NCBI RefSeq assembly: GCF_038023995.1
Contig: NZ_CP150660.1
Coordinates: 56,001 to 120,000 of the forward strand
Length of the DNA: 64,000 nt
Direction: 5' to 3'
Origin: Polaribacter atrinae
Lineage (GTDB): Bacteria; Bacteroidota; Bacteroidia; Flavobacteriales; Flavobacteriaceae
In this document: piece after piece, positions 18,983 through 26,653 of the stretch
How positions within the stretch are numbered: position 1 is the stretch's first letter
Layout: each line of letters begins with the position of its first letter
Made by a program: the position numbers and the translations under genes
Notes under the pieces: model-generated
Told to the model about the DNA's origin: nothing
Seen by the model: only the letters and a program-made list of their open reading frames with translations
The model's database searches: none

Positions 18983-19020
18983 AAGGTTCAATCAAATTTC
19001 ATTTTGATTGAACCTTTTTT
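18983..19020 (+). terminator. Strong intrinsic terminator after rlmF
   Basis: A 14-bp perfect stem (18983-18996 with 19003-19016; arm AAGGTTCAATCAAA), a 6-base loop and a T-run. The A-run before the stem would also serve the opposite strand. Confidence 0.92.
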
Positions 19021-19033
19021 TATTTGAAATAAT

Positions 19034-19223
19034 AGATTTCTCAATTGCTAAAAAGCTCATTTGGAAATTACAGTCGGTTTGTTGTTTGAAGTTGAAATTC
19101 AGTCTGTCATTCCGAATGAGGAACGAAGAGGAATCTCATCATGTTTTTAATAATCTTAATAATGTAGGTTTTGTAAAATTTTCATGAGATTTCTCAATCG
19201 CTAAAAAGCTCATTTCGAAATGA
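19034..19223. repeat. Cluster of three dispersed intergenic repeat copies
   Basis: Three related units: 19034-19072 and 19183-19223 (both minus orientation, ending CTCATTTCGAAATGACA or a variant) and 19105-19138 (plus orientation, TCATTCCGAATGAGG...GAATCTCAT). The last two face each other and can form a long imperfect hairpin. Related to the copy at 3714-3749. No coding potential; the unit fills the gap between rlmF and the convergent membrane gene. Confidence 0.65.
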
Positions 19224-19234
19224 CAAAAGAAGAC

Positions 19235-19837
19235 TTAGTTAAACACCACATCATTAATTTTATACTTTTTACAAATAAAATGTAACAGCGTATAAACTAA
19301 CATATGTACAAAAACCAAACAGATAAACGCATACAAAGGCACTCCAAAAAGTTGATAAGGCCAATAATAGGTCCAAACTCCTAAATAAATAGTAATTACT
19401 TCTCCAAAAGCAGGGAGAATTAAGGCCAATAAAATTGCCAAAAGAATCTTGTTTTTTTGAGTTTTCTCTTTTAATAAAGGAATTAAATTACGTTCTAATT
19501 TGTACAAATAATGGAAGGCGAGCATCCAAGCAAAAGGTAACCATAAGGGCAATTCTCTTGTAACTTCATGATACTCCCAATATCCATTTGCAACTCCCCA
19601 AGTTTCACCAACAATTCCTCCAAAACCAGTTAATAACATACCTATTAATAACAACCAATTCTTGTTTGTTTTTGGCTGAATTATTTCTTTATAGATATTA
19701 GATACAATTTTTAGCACTAAAATTCCTGCAATTATAGCGTCATATTCTTTTAAAAGACCAATAAAAATTCCTGCAATTATTAATTTTAATAGCGCTTTAA
19801 GCGTTTCTTTTAAGAATAGTTTTTTGTTAGTAATCAA
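19235..19837 (-). CDS. Hypothetical multi-spanning membrane protein
   Basis: 200 residues, about six hydrophobic segments. A distinctive central region, GETWGVANGYWEYHEVTRELPLW, carries conserved-looking Trp, Glu and His residues between membrane segments and is followed by LPFAWMLAFHYLYKLE; a second WTYYWPYQLFGVPLYAF block follows. The two aromatic loops could be a repeat of one fold. I do not recognise a characterised family, so no function is proposed. Convergent with rlmF, divergent from the AsmA-like gene. Confidence 0.7.
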   Translation of the reverse strand: MITNKKLFLKETLKALLKLIIAGIFIGLLKEYDAIIAGILVLKIVSNIYKEIIQPKTNKNWLLLIGMLLTGFGGIVGETWGVANGYWEYHEVTRELPLWLPFAWMLAFHYLYKLERNLIPLLKEKTQKNKILLAILLALILPAFGEVITIYLGVWTYYWPYQLFGVPLYAFICLVFVHMLVYTLLHFICKKYKINDVVFN

Positions 19838-19961
19838 TGTGTTATTTCTTTTTTGGCAAAAATAAGGTTCTAAATTGAGTCAACTCTTATTTTTTTATAA
19901 AATTGAACGATATGAGTTCATTCTTTTCTGTATTGAAGTAAGAAAAAATAAATTAGTATGT

Positions 19962-19969
19962 TAGATTTG
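19962..19969 (+). promoter_or_regulatory. Putative -7 box (TAGATTTG) for the AsmA-like gene
   Basis: TAGATTTG matches TAnnTTTG, 17 bases before ATG 19987. A TTG at 19933-19935 is a possible -33 element, though the 26-base spacer is long. Confidence 0.45.
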
Positions 19970-19986
19970 TTTTAAAGCTAACTCAC

Positions 19987-21471
19987 ATGAATAAAAAAAC
20001 GTTTAAAATATTTTTACTAGTCGTATCTATTTTATCTATTTATAAAATTGTGGAGTATCGGGTTACAAAAAAATTAGACGCATATTTAATAACCCAAGAA
20101 TTAAATTATGACACGTTATCAATAAATTTATTATTTGGGAATATTACTTTAGAAAATGTTTCTAAGAAAAAAGACAGTCTTCAGCTTAGTGCTGAGAAGT
20201 TAGAAATAAAAGGAGTTTCTTATTATCAATATCTAAAAAATAATTCAATTTATATTCAAGATTTAAAAACGATTAACTCTACAATTACAGGAAAAATTCT
20301 AAAAAAAGGGCATAAAAAAGAGACTCGTAAAGATTCCTCAAAAAAGGCTCCCTTAGATTTAAAAATAGATAATATTGACTTTGAAAATGTAGAAATTGAT
20401 ATTCAAAAGAATGATAATTTTCCTTTAACGGTTAAAAACATTTCTTTTGTAATTAATGATTTTGAGCTGGATACTTCTCAAAACAAGTCGATTCCTTTTT
20501 TATATTCTAATTTAGAGGTATCGGTTATTGATTTTGAAACTCAGTATTCTAAAGTTCAAAAAGTGAAGTTTTCTAAACTGATTTTTGAAAAAGACAATTT
20601 ATCTTTAGACAGTTTAGAGATTGTACCTTTAAAGTCAAGAGAAAAATATATCTATCATGTTTCCGAAGAAAAAGAACTGATGACTTTATTAAGTGAAAAG
20701 GTTGTTATTTCTGATATAAAAATATCCGAAAAAGAAAAATTTAACTTCACGGCAAACCATATTTTATTTGAAGAAGTTTTTTTTAATTTATACTTAGACG
20801 GAACTGTATTAGAACATCCAGATAAAAGAAAAGACTTGTATAGTAAAAGTCTTAGAGAGCTGCCTTTTAATATTGATATCAAGAATGTAGAGATTAAAAA
20901 ATCGAAAATTGTTTATGAAGAGTACACCATAGAAGGGAACAAACCAGGTATTTTAAATTTCGACAATCTAAATGCCCAAATAAGTAATATAAATAATAAT
21001 AGTGTTAGAGAAAACAACGTAACAACAGCAAAGATTCAATCTAACTTTATGAAATATTCTCCTTTAGATATTGAGTGGATATTTGATATCAATAATAAAA
21101 ATGATAATTTTAGAATTAAAGGAAGTTTGTTTGATGTGAATTCAAAAAATATGAGTTCTTTTTTATTGCCAACCATGAATGTGAAAATGGATGGTTATAT
21201 CGATAAAATGTACTTCGATTTTGAAGGCAATGATTATACTTCTAACGGGAAGTTAAATTTAGATTTTAAAAACTTTAATATTAAAGTTTTAGATAAAGAC
21301 AAAAGTAAGAAAAAGGTACTAAGTTGGTTGGCAAATCTATTTATAAAAGATTCTTCTAAAAACGGAATTGTAAAAGTAGCAACTGAAAATGTAGAAAGAG
21401 ATAGAACAAAATCTTTTTGGAATTTCTTTTGGAAGAATGTTGAAAAAGGACTGCAAAACTCGTTAATTTAA
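19987..21471 (+). CDS. AsmA/DUF748-like envelope protein
   Basis: 494 residues: one N-terminal membrane anchor (residues 6-20), then a long beta-rich periplasmic region with many alternating hydrophobic and charged strands (KIDNIDFENVEIDIQKND, FNIDIKNVEIKKSKIVYEEY) of the kind seen in AsmA/TamB-like lipid-bridge proteins. The C-terminus ends in a short amphipathic stretch with KSFWNFFWKNVEKGL. Such proteins are linked to lipid transport across the periplasm; here that is inference from pattern only. Ends 10 bases before the convergent small membrane gene. Confidence 0.65.
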   Translation: MNKKTFKIFLLVVSILSIYKIVEYRVTKKLDAYLITQELNYDTLSINLLFGNITLENVSKKKDSLQLSAEKLEIKGVSYYQYLKNNSIYIQDLKTINSTITGKILKKGHKKETRKDSSKKAPLDLKIDNIDFENVEIDIQKNDNFPLTVKNISFVINDFELDTSQNKSIPFLYSNLEVSVIDFETQYSKVQKVKFSKLIFEKDNLSLDSLEIVPLKSREKYIYHVSEEKELMTLLSEKVVISDIKISEKEKFNFTANHILFEEVFFNLYLDGTVLEHPDKRKDLYSKSLRELPFNIDIKNVEIKKSKIVYEEYTIEGNKPGILNFDNLNAQISNINNNSVRENNVTTAKIQSNFMKYSPLDIEWIFDINNKNDNFRIKGSLFDVNSKNMSSFLLPTMNVKMDGYIDKMYFDFEGNDYTSNGKLNLDFKNFNIKVLDKDKSKKKVLSWLANLFIKDSSKNGIVKVATENVERDRTKSFWNFFWKNVEKGLQNSLI

Positions 21472-21481
21472 TAGCTTAAAA

Positions 21482-21760
21482 CTATGCCTCTTTTTTTAAT
21501 CTTTGATATTTCTTCTCATAAATAGTAAAAGAAACATAATAGGATAAAAGAAAATATACGCAAAATAAGGTAAGGACTTTAGTTACGAATTGTAAGGTTA
21601 AAAAACCTTGTACACTTTCTATAAATTGAAAAACAATACCAAAGGGAATTGCAAAGTAAAGACTTTGTAATAGGGCGTATTTTACTCTTTGTGTTCTTTT
21701 AGGTTCCCAATATTTTATAAAGTTGTCTTTCTTAGACTTTGCAGATTCTTTAGAACTCAT
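21482..21760 (-). CDS. Hypothetical small membrane protein with two helices
   Basis: 92 residues. A strongly basic N-terminus (SKESAKSKKDNFIKYWEPKRTQRVKYALL), then two hydrophobic segments at about 34-50 and 59-78, ending in a basic tail. Cytoplasmic ends expected from the positive-inside rule. No family recognised. It converges with the AsmA-like gene with 10 bases between stops. Confidence 0.6.
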   Translation of the reverse strand: MSSKESAKSKKDNFIKYWEPKRTQRVKYALLQSLYFAIPFGIVFQFIESVQGFLTLQFVTKVLTLFCVYFLLSYYVSFTIYEKKYQRLKKEA

Positions 21761-21847
21761 TTTTAGTTTTTAGAATTCAAAGATAAATAAAACGAAATAA
21801 ATTTAGTTTCTAATACAGTTTTTTTGGCAATCAATACAAATAAAAAA

Positions 21848-21868
21848 ACCGAAGCAACTTGCTTCGGT
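21848..21868 (-). terminator. Terminator of the LysM gene (ACCGAAGC hairpin)
   Basis: ACCGAAGC/GCTTCGGT stem with a 5-base loop; on the minus strand it is followed by a U-run (A-run at 21842-21848 on the plus strand). Nearly identical to the hairpin at 22308-22328. Confidence 0.88.
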
Positions 21869-21890
21869 TTTAATATAGTTTTGTTTATGC

Positions 21891-22265
21891 CTAGATATTA
21901 GGGATCACCAATTCTTGTCCTATTTGAATTGCATCTGGGTTATTTAAGATGTTTGTATTTGCTTCAAAAATAATATTGTATTTTCTTGAGTTACCATAAT
22001 ATTTTTTAGATATTTTACTTAAAGTATCTCCGCTTTTTACAGTATGATTTGCAAAAACAGAAGTATCTGCAACTTCTATATTTGCTTTAATATCTGTAGG
22101 ATTGTCTCCACCTACTTCTTTTATTTTATCCCAAAGAAGGTTTTTTTCATATTGGTTTTTTGCCGTACCAGTTACGTGTAAAACACCATTTTCTTCTTTT
22201 ACATCTCCATTTTGAATTGCTAATTGCTCACCTAAATCTAATACACTTTGATATTTTGTTTTCAT
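21891..22265 (-). CDS. BON-LysM protein, Kbp/YgaU-like
   Basis: 124 residues: an N-terminal BON-like domain (residues 15-65) and a C-terminal LysM domain (residues 73-122; HTVKSGDTLSKISKKYYG to IQIGQELVIP). No signal peptide. In E. coli the same architecture (Kbp/YgaU) is a cytoplasmic potassium-binding protein; LysM usually binds peptidoglycan. Either role is possible. The gene is bracketed by two almost identical terminator hairpins and so is likely monocistronic. Confidence 0.85.
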   Translation of the reverse strand: MKTKYQSVLDLGEQLAIQNGDVKEENGVLHVTGTAKNQYEKNLLWDKIKEVGGDNPTDIKANIEVADTSVFANHTVKSGDTLSKISKKYYGNSRKYNIIFEANTNILNNPDAIQIGQELVIPNI

Positions 22266-22307
22266 TTTGTTTTTTAGTTATCGTTAATACTTGAAAGATA
22301 CAAAAAA

Positions 22308-22328
22308 ACCGAAGCAAGGAGCTTCGGT
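22308..22328 (-). terminator. Terminator of lpd (ACCGAAGC hairpin)
   Basis: Stem ACCGAAGC/GCTTCGGT, 5-base loop AAGGA, U-run on the minus strand. Lies between the lpd stop and the LysM start. Confidence 0.88.
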
Positions 22329-22447
22329 TTTCGTTAAAAGTACTGTTTTTATAGATGAAATTTAACTGTTGTAAGTAGTATCACCTTTTTTATATATTGA
22401 TTTGTGGTTCTAATAAACTACAAACCAAACAGTTTAGTGTTTAAATC

Positions 22448-23836
22448 TTATAAGTGAATTACTTCATCATAAGCATCCGCAACTGCTTCCATAACAGCTT
22501 CACTCATTGTTGGGTGAGGATGAATTGTTTTTAAGACTTCATGACCAGTAGTTTCTAATTTACGTCCTAAAACTGCTTCTGCAATCATATCTGTAACACC
22601 AGCACCAATCATATGGCATCCTAACCATTCACCGTATTTTGCATCAAAAATTACCTTTACAAAACCTTCAGTCGCTCCAGATGCAGTTGCTTTACCAGAT
22701 GCAGAAAAAGGAAATTTACCTACTTTTAAATCGTAACCAGCTTCTTTAGCTTTTGCTTCTGTCATACCCACAGATGCAATTTCTGGAGTAGCATAAGTAC
22801 AACCAGGTACATTTCCGTAATCGATTGGTTCTGTATGTAAACCAGCTAATTTCTCAACACAAGTAATTCCTTCTGCAGAAGCAACGTGTGCTAAAGCTTG
22901 TCCAGGAACCACATCACCAATAGCATAATAACCAGGTATGTTTGTTTGGTAAAAATCGTTTACTAAAATTTTATCTCTATCAACAATAATACCAACATCT
23001 TCTAAACCAATGTTTTCAATGTTAGATTTAATTCCAACTGCAGATAATAAGATATCAGCGGTTAAAGTTTCCTCTCCTTTTTTAGTTTTTACAGTTGCAA
23101 CAACACCTTCACCAGAAGTATCAACAGATTCTACAGAAGAATTTGTCATTACTTTAATACCCGCTTTTTTAATAGATTTTTCAAATTGCTTTGAAACATC
23201 AATATCTTCTACAGGTACTACATTTGGCATAAATTCTACAATAGTAACATCAGTTCCCATAGAATTATAAAAATGAGCAAACTCAACACCAATTGCTCCA
23301 GAACCTACAACAATCATAGATTTTGGTTGCGTTGGTAAACTCATTGCTTGTCTATAACCAATTACTTTTTTACCATCTTGTGGTAAATTAGGTAACTCTC
23401 TAGAACGTGCACCAGTTGCAATAATAATATTGTCTGCGCTATATTCAGTTACGGTACCATCTTCTGCAGTAACATCAACTTTTTTACCCGTTTTAATTTT
23501 ACCAAAACCGTTAATAATATCGATTTTGTTTTTCTTCATTAAAAAGGCAACACCTTTACTCATTCCATTTGCAACACCACGACTTCTTTTAATAACAGCT
23601 TCAAAATCTTTATCAATTGCCTCTGCTTTTAAACCATATTGATCTACATGCTTTAAATAATCATAAACCTGTGCAGATTTTAACAATGCTTTTGTAGGTA
23701 TACATCCCCAGTTTAAGCAAATTCCACCTAAGTTTTCTTTCTCTACAATGGCAACTTTAAAGCCTAATTGAGAAGCTCTAATTCCTGTTACATAACCTCC
23801 AGGTCCACTTCCAATAATAATGATGTCGTATTTCAT
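22448..23836 (-). CDS. lpd: Dihydrolipoyl dehydrogenase (E3)
   Basis: FAD-dependent enzyme that reoxidises the lipoyl arms of 2-oxoacid dehydrogenase complexes and the glycine cleavage system, passing electrons to NAD+. 462 residues. FAD motif GSGPGGYVTGIRASQLG at the N-terminus, redox-active disulfide in GGICLNWGCIPTKALL (CX4C), NAD-binding GSGAIGVEFAHF near residue 180, and the catalytic His-Glu pair in HPHPTMSEAV near the C-terminus. No E1/E2 genes are adjacent; the upstream neighbour is argS. Confidence 0.97.
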   Translation of the reverse strand: MKYDIIIIGSGPGGYVTGIRASQLGFKVAIVEKENLGGICLNWGCIPTKALLKSAQVYDYLKHVDQYGLKAEAIDKDFEAVIKRSRGVANGMSKGVAFLMKKNKIDIINGFGKIKTGKKVDVTAEDGTVTEYSADNIIIATGARSRELPNLPQDGKKVIGYRQAMSLPTQPKSMIVVGSGAIGVEFAHFYNSMGTDVTIVEFMPNVVPVEDIDVSKQFEKSIKKAGIKVMTNSSVESVDTSGEGVVATVKTKKGEETLTADILLSAVGIKSNIENIGLEDVGIIVDRDKILVNDFYQTNIPGYYAIGDVVPGQALAHVASAEGITCVEKLAGLHTEPIDYGNVPGCTYATPEIASVGMTEAKAKEAGYDLKVGKFPFSASGKATASGATEGFVKVIFDAKYGEWLGCHMIGAGVTDMIAEAVLGRKLETTGHEVLKTIHPHPTMSEAVMEAVADAYDEVIHL

Positions 23837-23869
23837 AATTGTATATTTAACTTTTTATTTCTCTGTTTT

Positions 23870-23946
23870 GGGCGTTTTAACGGGCTTTCCGTTGTATCTT
23901 TTTTGTAAAAACAAAAAAGGATGCCACTTCAATCCCTAACGCTTGC
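23870..23946 (-). repeat. Structured dispersed element, copy B
   Basis: On the minus strand: GCGTT, GGGATTGAAGTGGCATCC, hairpin CTTTTTTGT/ACAAAAAAG, GATACAACGGAAAGC, AACGCCC. It lies in the gap between the argS stop and the lpd start, in the sense direction of both genes, so it could be in the argS 3' untranslated region or the lpd leader. Confidence 0.75.
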
Positions 23947-23993
23947 TAATTTACTAACTTTTGGTCTTACAGCCAATGTAAGAATCAACTAAT

Positions 23994-25769
23994 TTACATT
24001 CTCTCTGGAACCTGAATTCCTAACAATAAAAATGCAGATTTAATAGTATCAGCTACTTTTTTAGACAATTGTACTCTAAAAGCTTTTTTATCTAAACCTT
24101 GTTCTCCTAAAATATGCACATTCTGATAGAAAGAATTAAATTCTTTTACCAAATCATACGTGTAATTTGCAATAATTGCTGGCGAATAATTAGCAGCAGC
24201 TTGTTGCACCGTTTCTGGATATAACTCTAATTGTTTTAGTAATTCTTTTTCCTTTTCGTGTAACTCTATCTTTACAGGTTCAGAATAATCAAAATCTGCT
24301 TTTCTAATAATAGACTGAATTCTAGCATAGGTATATTGAATAAAAGGACCTGTGTTTCCTTGAAAATCTACAGAAGATTTTGGGTCGAACAAGATTCTCT
24401 TTTTAGGATCTACTTTTAAGATAAAGTATTTTAAAGCACCTAAACCAATCGTTTCATATAACTCGTTTTTTTCAACATCAGAATAGCCATCTAATTTCCC
24501 TAATTCTTCAGAAATTTCTTTTGCAGTTGCTGTCATTTCATCCATCAAATCATCGGCATCTACAACAGTTCCTTCTCTAGATTTCATTTTACCAGAAGGT
24601 AAATCTACCATTCCGTAACTTAAATGATGTAATTGTTTGGCCCAATCAAATCCTAATTTTTTTAAGATTAAAAACAATACTTGAAAATGGTAATCTTGCT
24701 CGTTACCAACCGTATAAACCATTCCACCAACATCTGCATAATCTTTTACACGTTGTATAGCGGTACCAATATCTTGCGTCATATACACTGCTGTTCCGTC
24801 AGAACGCAACACAATCTTTTCATCTAAACCATCTTCTGTTAAATCACACCAAACAGAACCGTCTTCTTTTTTATAGAAAACACTTTTTTCTAAACCTTGT
24901 GCAACTACATCTTTACCTAATAAATACGTGTTACTTTCATAATATAAGGTATCAAAATCTACACCCATACTTTTATAAGTAACCTCAAAACCTTTATAAA
25001 CCCAAGAGTTCATTTCTTTCCAAAGAGCAACAACTTCTTCGTCTCCAGCTTCCCACTTCAACAACATTTGTTGTGCTTCTACAAATAACGGAGCTTCTTT
25101 TTTAGCTTCGTCTTCGGTTTTACCTTCCGCAATTAATTGCGCAATTTCTTTTTTATATTCTTGGTCGAATTTTACATAGTAATTACCAACCAATTTATCA
25201 CCTTTTAAACCTGTAGATTCTGGCGTTTCTCCGTTTCCGAATTTTTCCCAAGCCAACATAGATTTACAGATATGAATACCTCTATCGTTAATAATCTGTG
25301 TTTTATAGACTTTTTTACCAGCAGCTTTTATAATTTCTGCAACAGAATAGCCTAATAAATTGTTACGAACGTGCCCTAAGTGCAAAGGTTTATTTGTATT
25401 TGGAGAAGAGTATTCTACCATCACTGCTTTTTCATCCGCCTTTGGCGAAACGATTCCATATTTAGAATCTGGGTAGATCGAATTGAAAAAGTTAGTATAA
25501 AAACTATCGTCAATGACTAGATTTAAGAAACCTTTTACCACATTATAATTAGTGATTTCGGTAACATTTTCTACTACATATTTACCTAAATCCTCACCAA
25601 TTTGTACCGGATTTCCTTTTTTGTGGCGCAATAAAGGGAATACTACTACCGTAATATCTCCTTCAAATTCTTTTCTTGTTGCCTGAAATTCTACAGTTGG
25701 AATTTCTATATTGTATAGTGCTAAAAACCCTTCTTTTACTTTGGTTTCTATAATGTTTTGAATGCTCAT
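23994..25769 (-). CDS. argS: Arginine--tRNA ligase
   Basis: Charges tRNA-Arg. 591 residues with the N-terminal Add-1 domain, class I HIGH motif in NTNKPLHLGHVRNNLLG near residue 125, the KMSKS-equivalent MKSREGTV, and the C-terminal DALR anticodon-binding domain (residues 470-591). A good promoter lies just upstream on its strand (25791-25821). Downstream, structured element B separates it from lpd. Confidence 0.97.
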   Translation of the reverse strand: MSIQNIIETKVKEGFLALYNIEIPTVEFQATRKEFEGDITVVVFPLLRHKKGNPVQIGEDLGKYVVENVTEITNYNVVKGFLNLVIDDSFYTNFFNSIYPDSKYGIVSPKADEKAVMVEYSSPNTNKPLHLGHVRNNLLGYSVAEIIKAAGKKVYKTQIINDRGIHICKSMLAWEKFGNGETPESTGLKGDKLVGNYYVKFDQEYKKEIAQLIAEGKTEDEAKKEAPLFVEAQQMLLKWEAGDEEVVALWKEMNSWVYKGFEVTYKSMGVDFDTLYYESNTYLLGKDVVAQGLEKSVFYKKEDGSVWCDLTEDGLDEKIVLRSDGTAVYMTQDIGTAIQRVKDYADVGGMVYTVGNEQDYHFQVLFLILKKLGFDWAKQLHHLSYGMVDLPSGKMKSREGTVVDADDLMDEMTATAKEISEELGKLDGYSDVEKNELYETIGLGALKYFILKVDPKKRILFDPKSSVDFQGNTGPFIQYTYARIQSIIRKADFDYSEPVKIELHEKEKELLKQLELYPETVQQAAANYSPAIIANYTYDLVKEFNSFYQNVHILGEQGLDKKAFRVQLSKKVADTIKSAFLLLGIQVPERM

Positions 25770-25790
25770 TTAGTATCGAAAATTGAAATG

Positions 25791-25821
25791 CAAAATTACG
25801 TTAAAAGATTAAAAGATTCAA
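25791..25821 (-). promoter_or_regulatory. Promoter of argS (TTG, 20-bp spacer, TAATTTTG)
   Basis: On the minus strand a TTG at 25821-25819 is followed after 20 bases by TAATTTTG (25798-25791), matching the Bacteroidota -33/-7 pattern; the start codon is 22 bases further on. Confidence 0.65.
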
Positions 25822-25925
25822 GCCTTCACAATTAAAGATTTACATGTTTAAATTAGATGAATTTTAAGCGATAAAATAGAAGTAATCTATGTCTAAGATA
25901 TTTGTGAAACCTTTTTTTAGAAATC

Positions 25926-25954
25926 TTGTTTTAAACTATTAAATTGTATTTTTG
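25926..25954 (+). promoter_or_regulatory. Promoter of the YkgJ-family gene, implying a leaderless mRNA
   Basis: TTG at 25926-25928, 18-base spacer, TATTTTTG at 25947-25954. The ATG at 25959 begins 5 bases after the box, about where transcription should start, so the mRNA would have no or almost no leader. Confidence 0.65.
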
Positions 25955-25958
25955 CACA

Positions 25959-26483
25959 ATGGAAAAACGTCTAGAACAATTACCAAAATTAGCAGAAGAA
26001 GCTAAAAAGGAAAGTCTAAAGTACTTTGCGACGCTTAAGAAAAGAACGCCCAAAAATTTAGATTACGTTGTACAAGAATTGCATGATGCAGAATTTAAAA
26101 AAACAGATTGTTTAACCTGCGGAAATTGTTGTAAAACTACAAGTCCTATTTTTACGGATAAAGATGTAGAACGTATTTCTAAGCATTTAAAAATGAAAGT
26201 GGCCGGTTTTACAGAGCAATATTTAGAAAGAGATGAAGATGATTTTATGGTGTTAAAAACAGCACCTTGTTCTTTCTTTGACGAATCTGATAATACTTGT
26301 TTTATTTATGATGTTCGGCCAAAAGCGTGTTCTGAATATCCGCATACAAATAGAAAAAAGTTTATAAACATATCTGATTTAACGGTTGCAAATACAGCAA
26401 TTTGTCCTGCTGCTTATTCTATTGTAGAAGCATTAAAAAAAGCAGTACCTATGGTTTCTAAAGTGAAAAAAAGAAGGAGTTAA
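25959..26483 (+). CDS. YkgJ-family cysteine cluster protein
   Basis: 174 residues with the CxxxCxxCC-type zinc/iron cluster motif CLTCGNCCK near residue 53, then CSFFD, TCFIYDVRPKACSEYP and a last Cys in TAICPAAY. The family (UPF0153) is predicted to bind Zn or Fe-S; function is unknown. The ATG at 25959 (MEKRLEQLP) is chosen over an in-frame start 15 bases upstream, since that start lies inside the promoter. Confidence 0.9.
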   Translation: MEKRLEQLPKLAEEAKKESLKYFATLKKRTPKNLDYVVQELHDAEFKKTDCLTCGNCCKTTSPIFTDKDVERISKHLKMKVAGFTEQYLERDEDDFMVLKTAPCSFFDESDNTCFIYDVRPKACSEYPHTNRKKFINISDLTVANTAICPAAYSIVEALKKAVPMVSKVKKRRS

Positions 26484-26612
26484 TTAGGCTAATTGTTAAA
26501 TATATCTAAAAATAAAATTCAAATATATTTTGGCATAGAACTTGCTTTTATAAATATGAAGACAACGTAGTTAACTGTTTTCATTGTGTAGATTATTTGA
26601 ATTAGTTGATTA

Positions 26613-26642
26613 AACAAACCATCTCTTTGGAGATGGTTTGTT
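26613..26642. terminator. Bidirectional terminator
   Basis: A 13-bp perfect stem (arm AACAAACCATCTC at 26613-26625 with 26630-26642) and a 4-base loop between two convergent genes. Confidence 0.85.
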
Positions 26643-26653
26643 AGTTTTATAAA

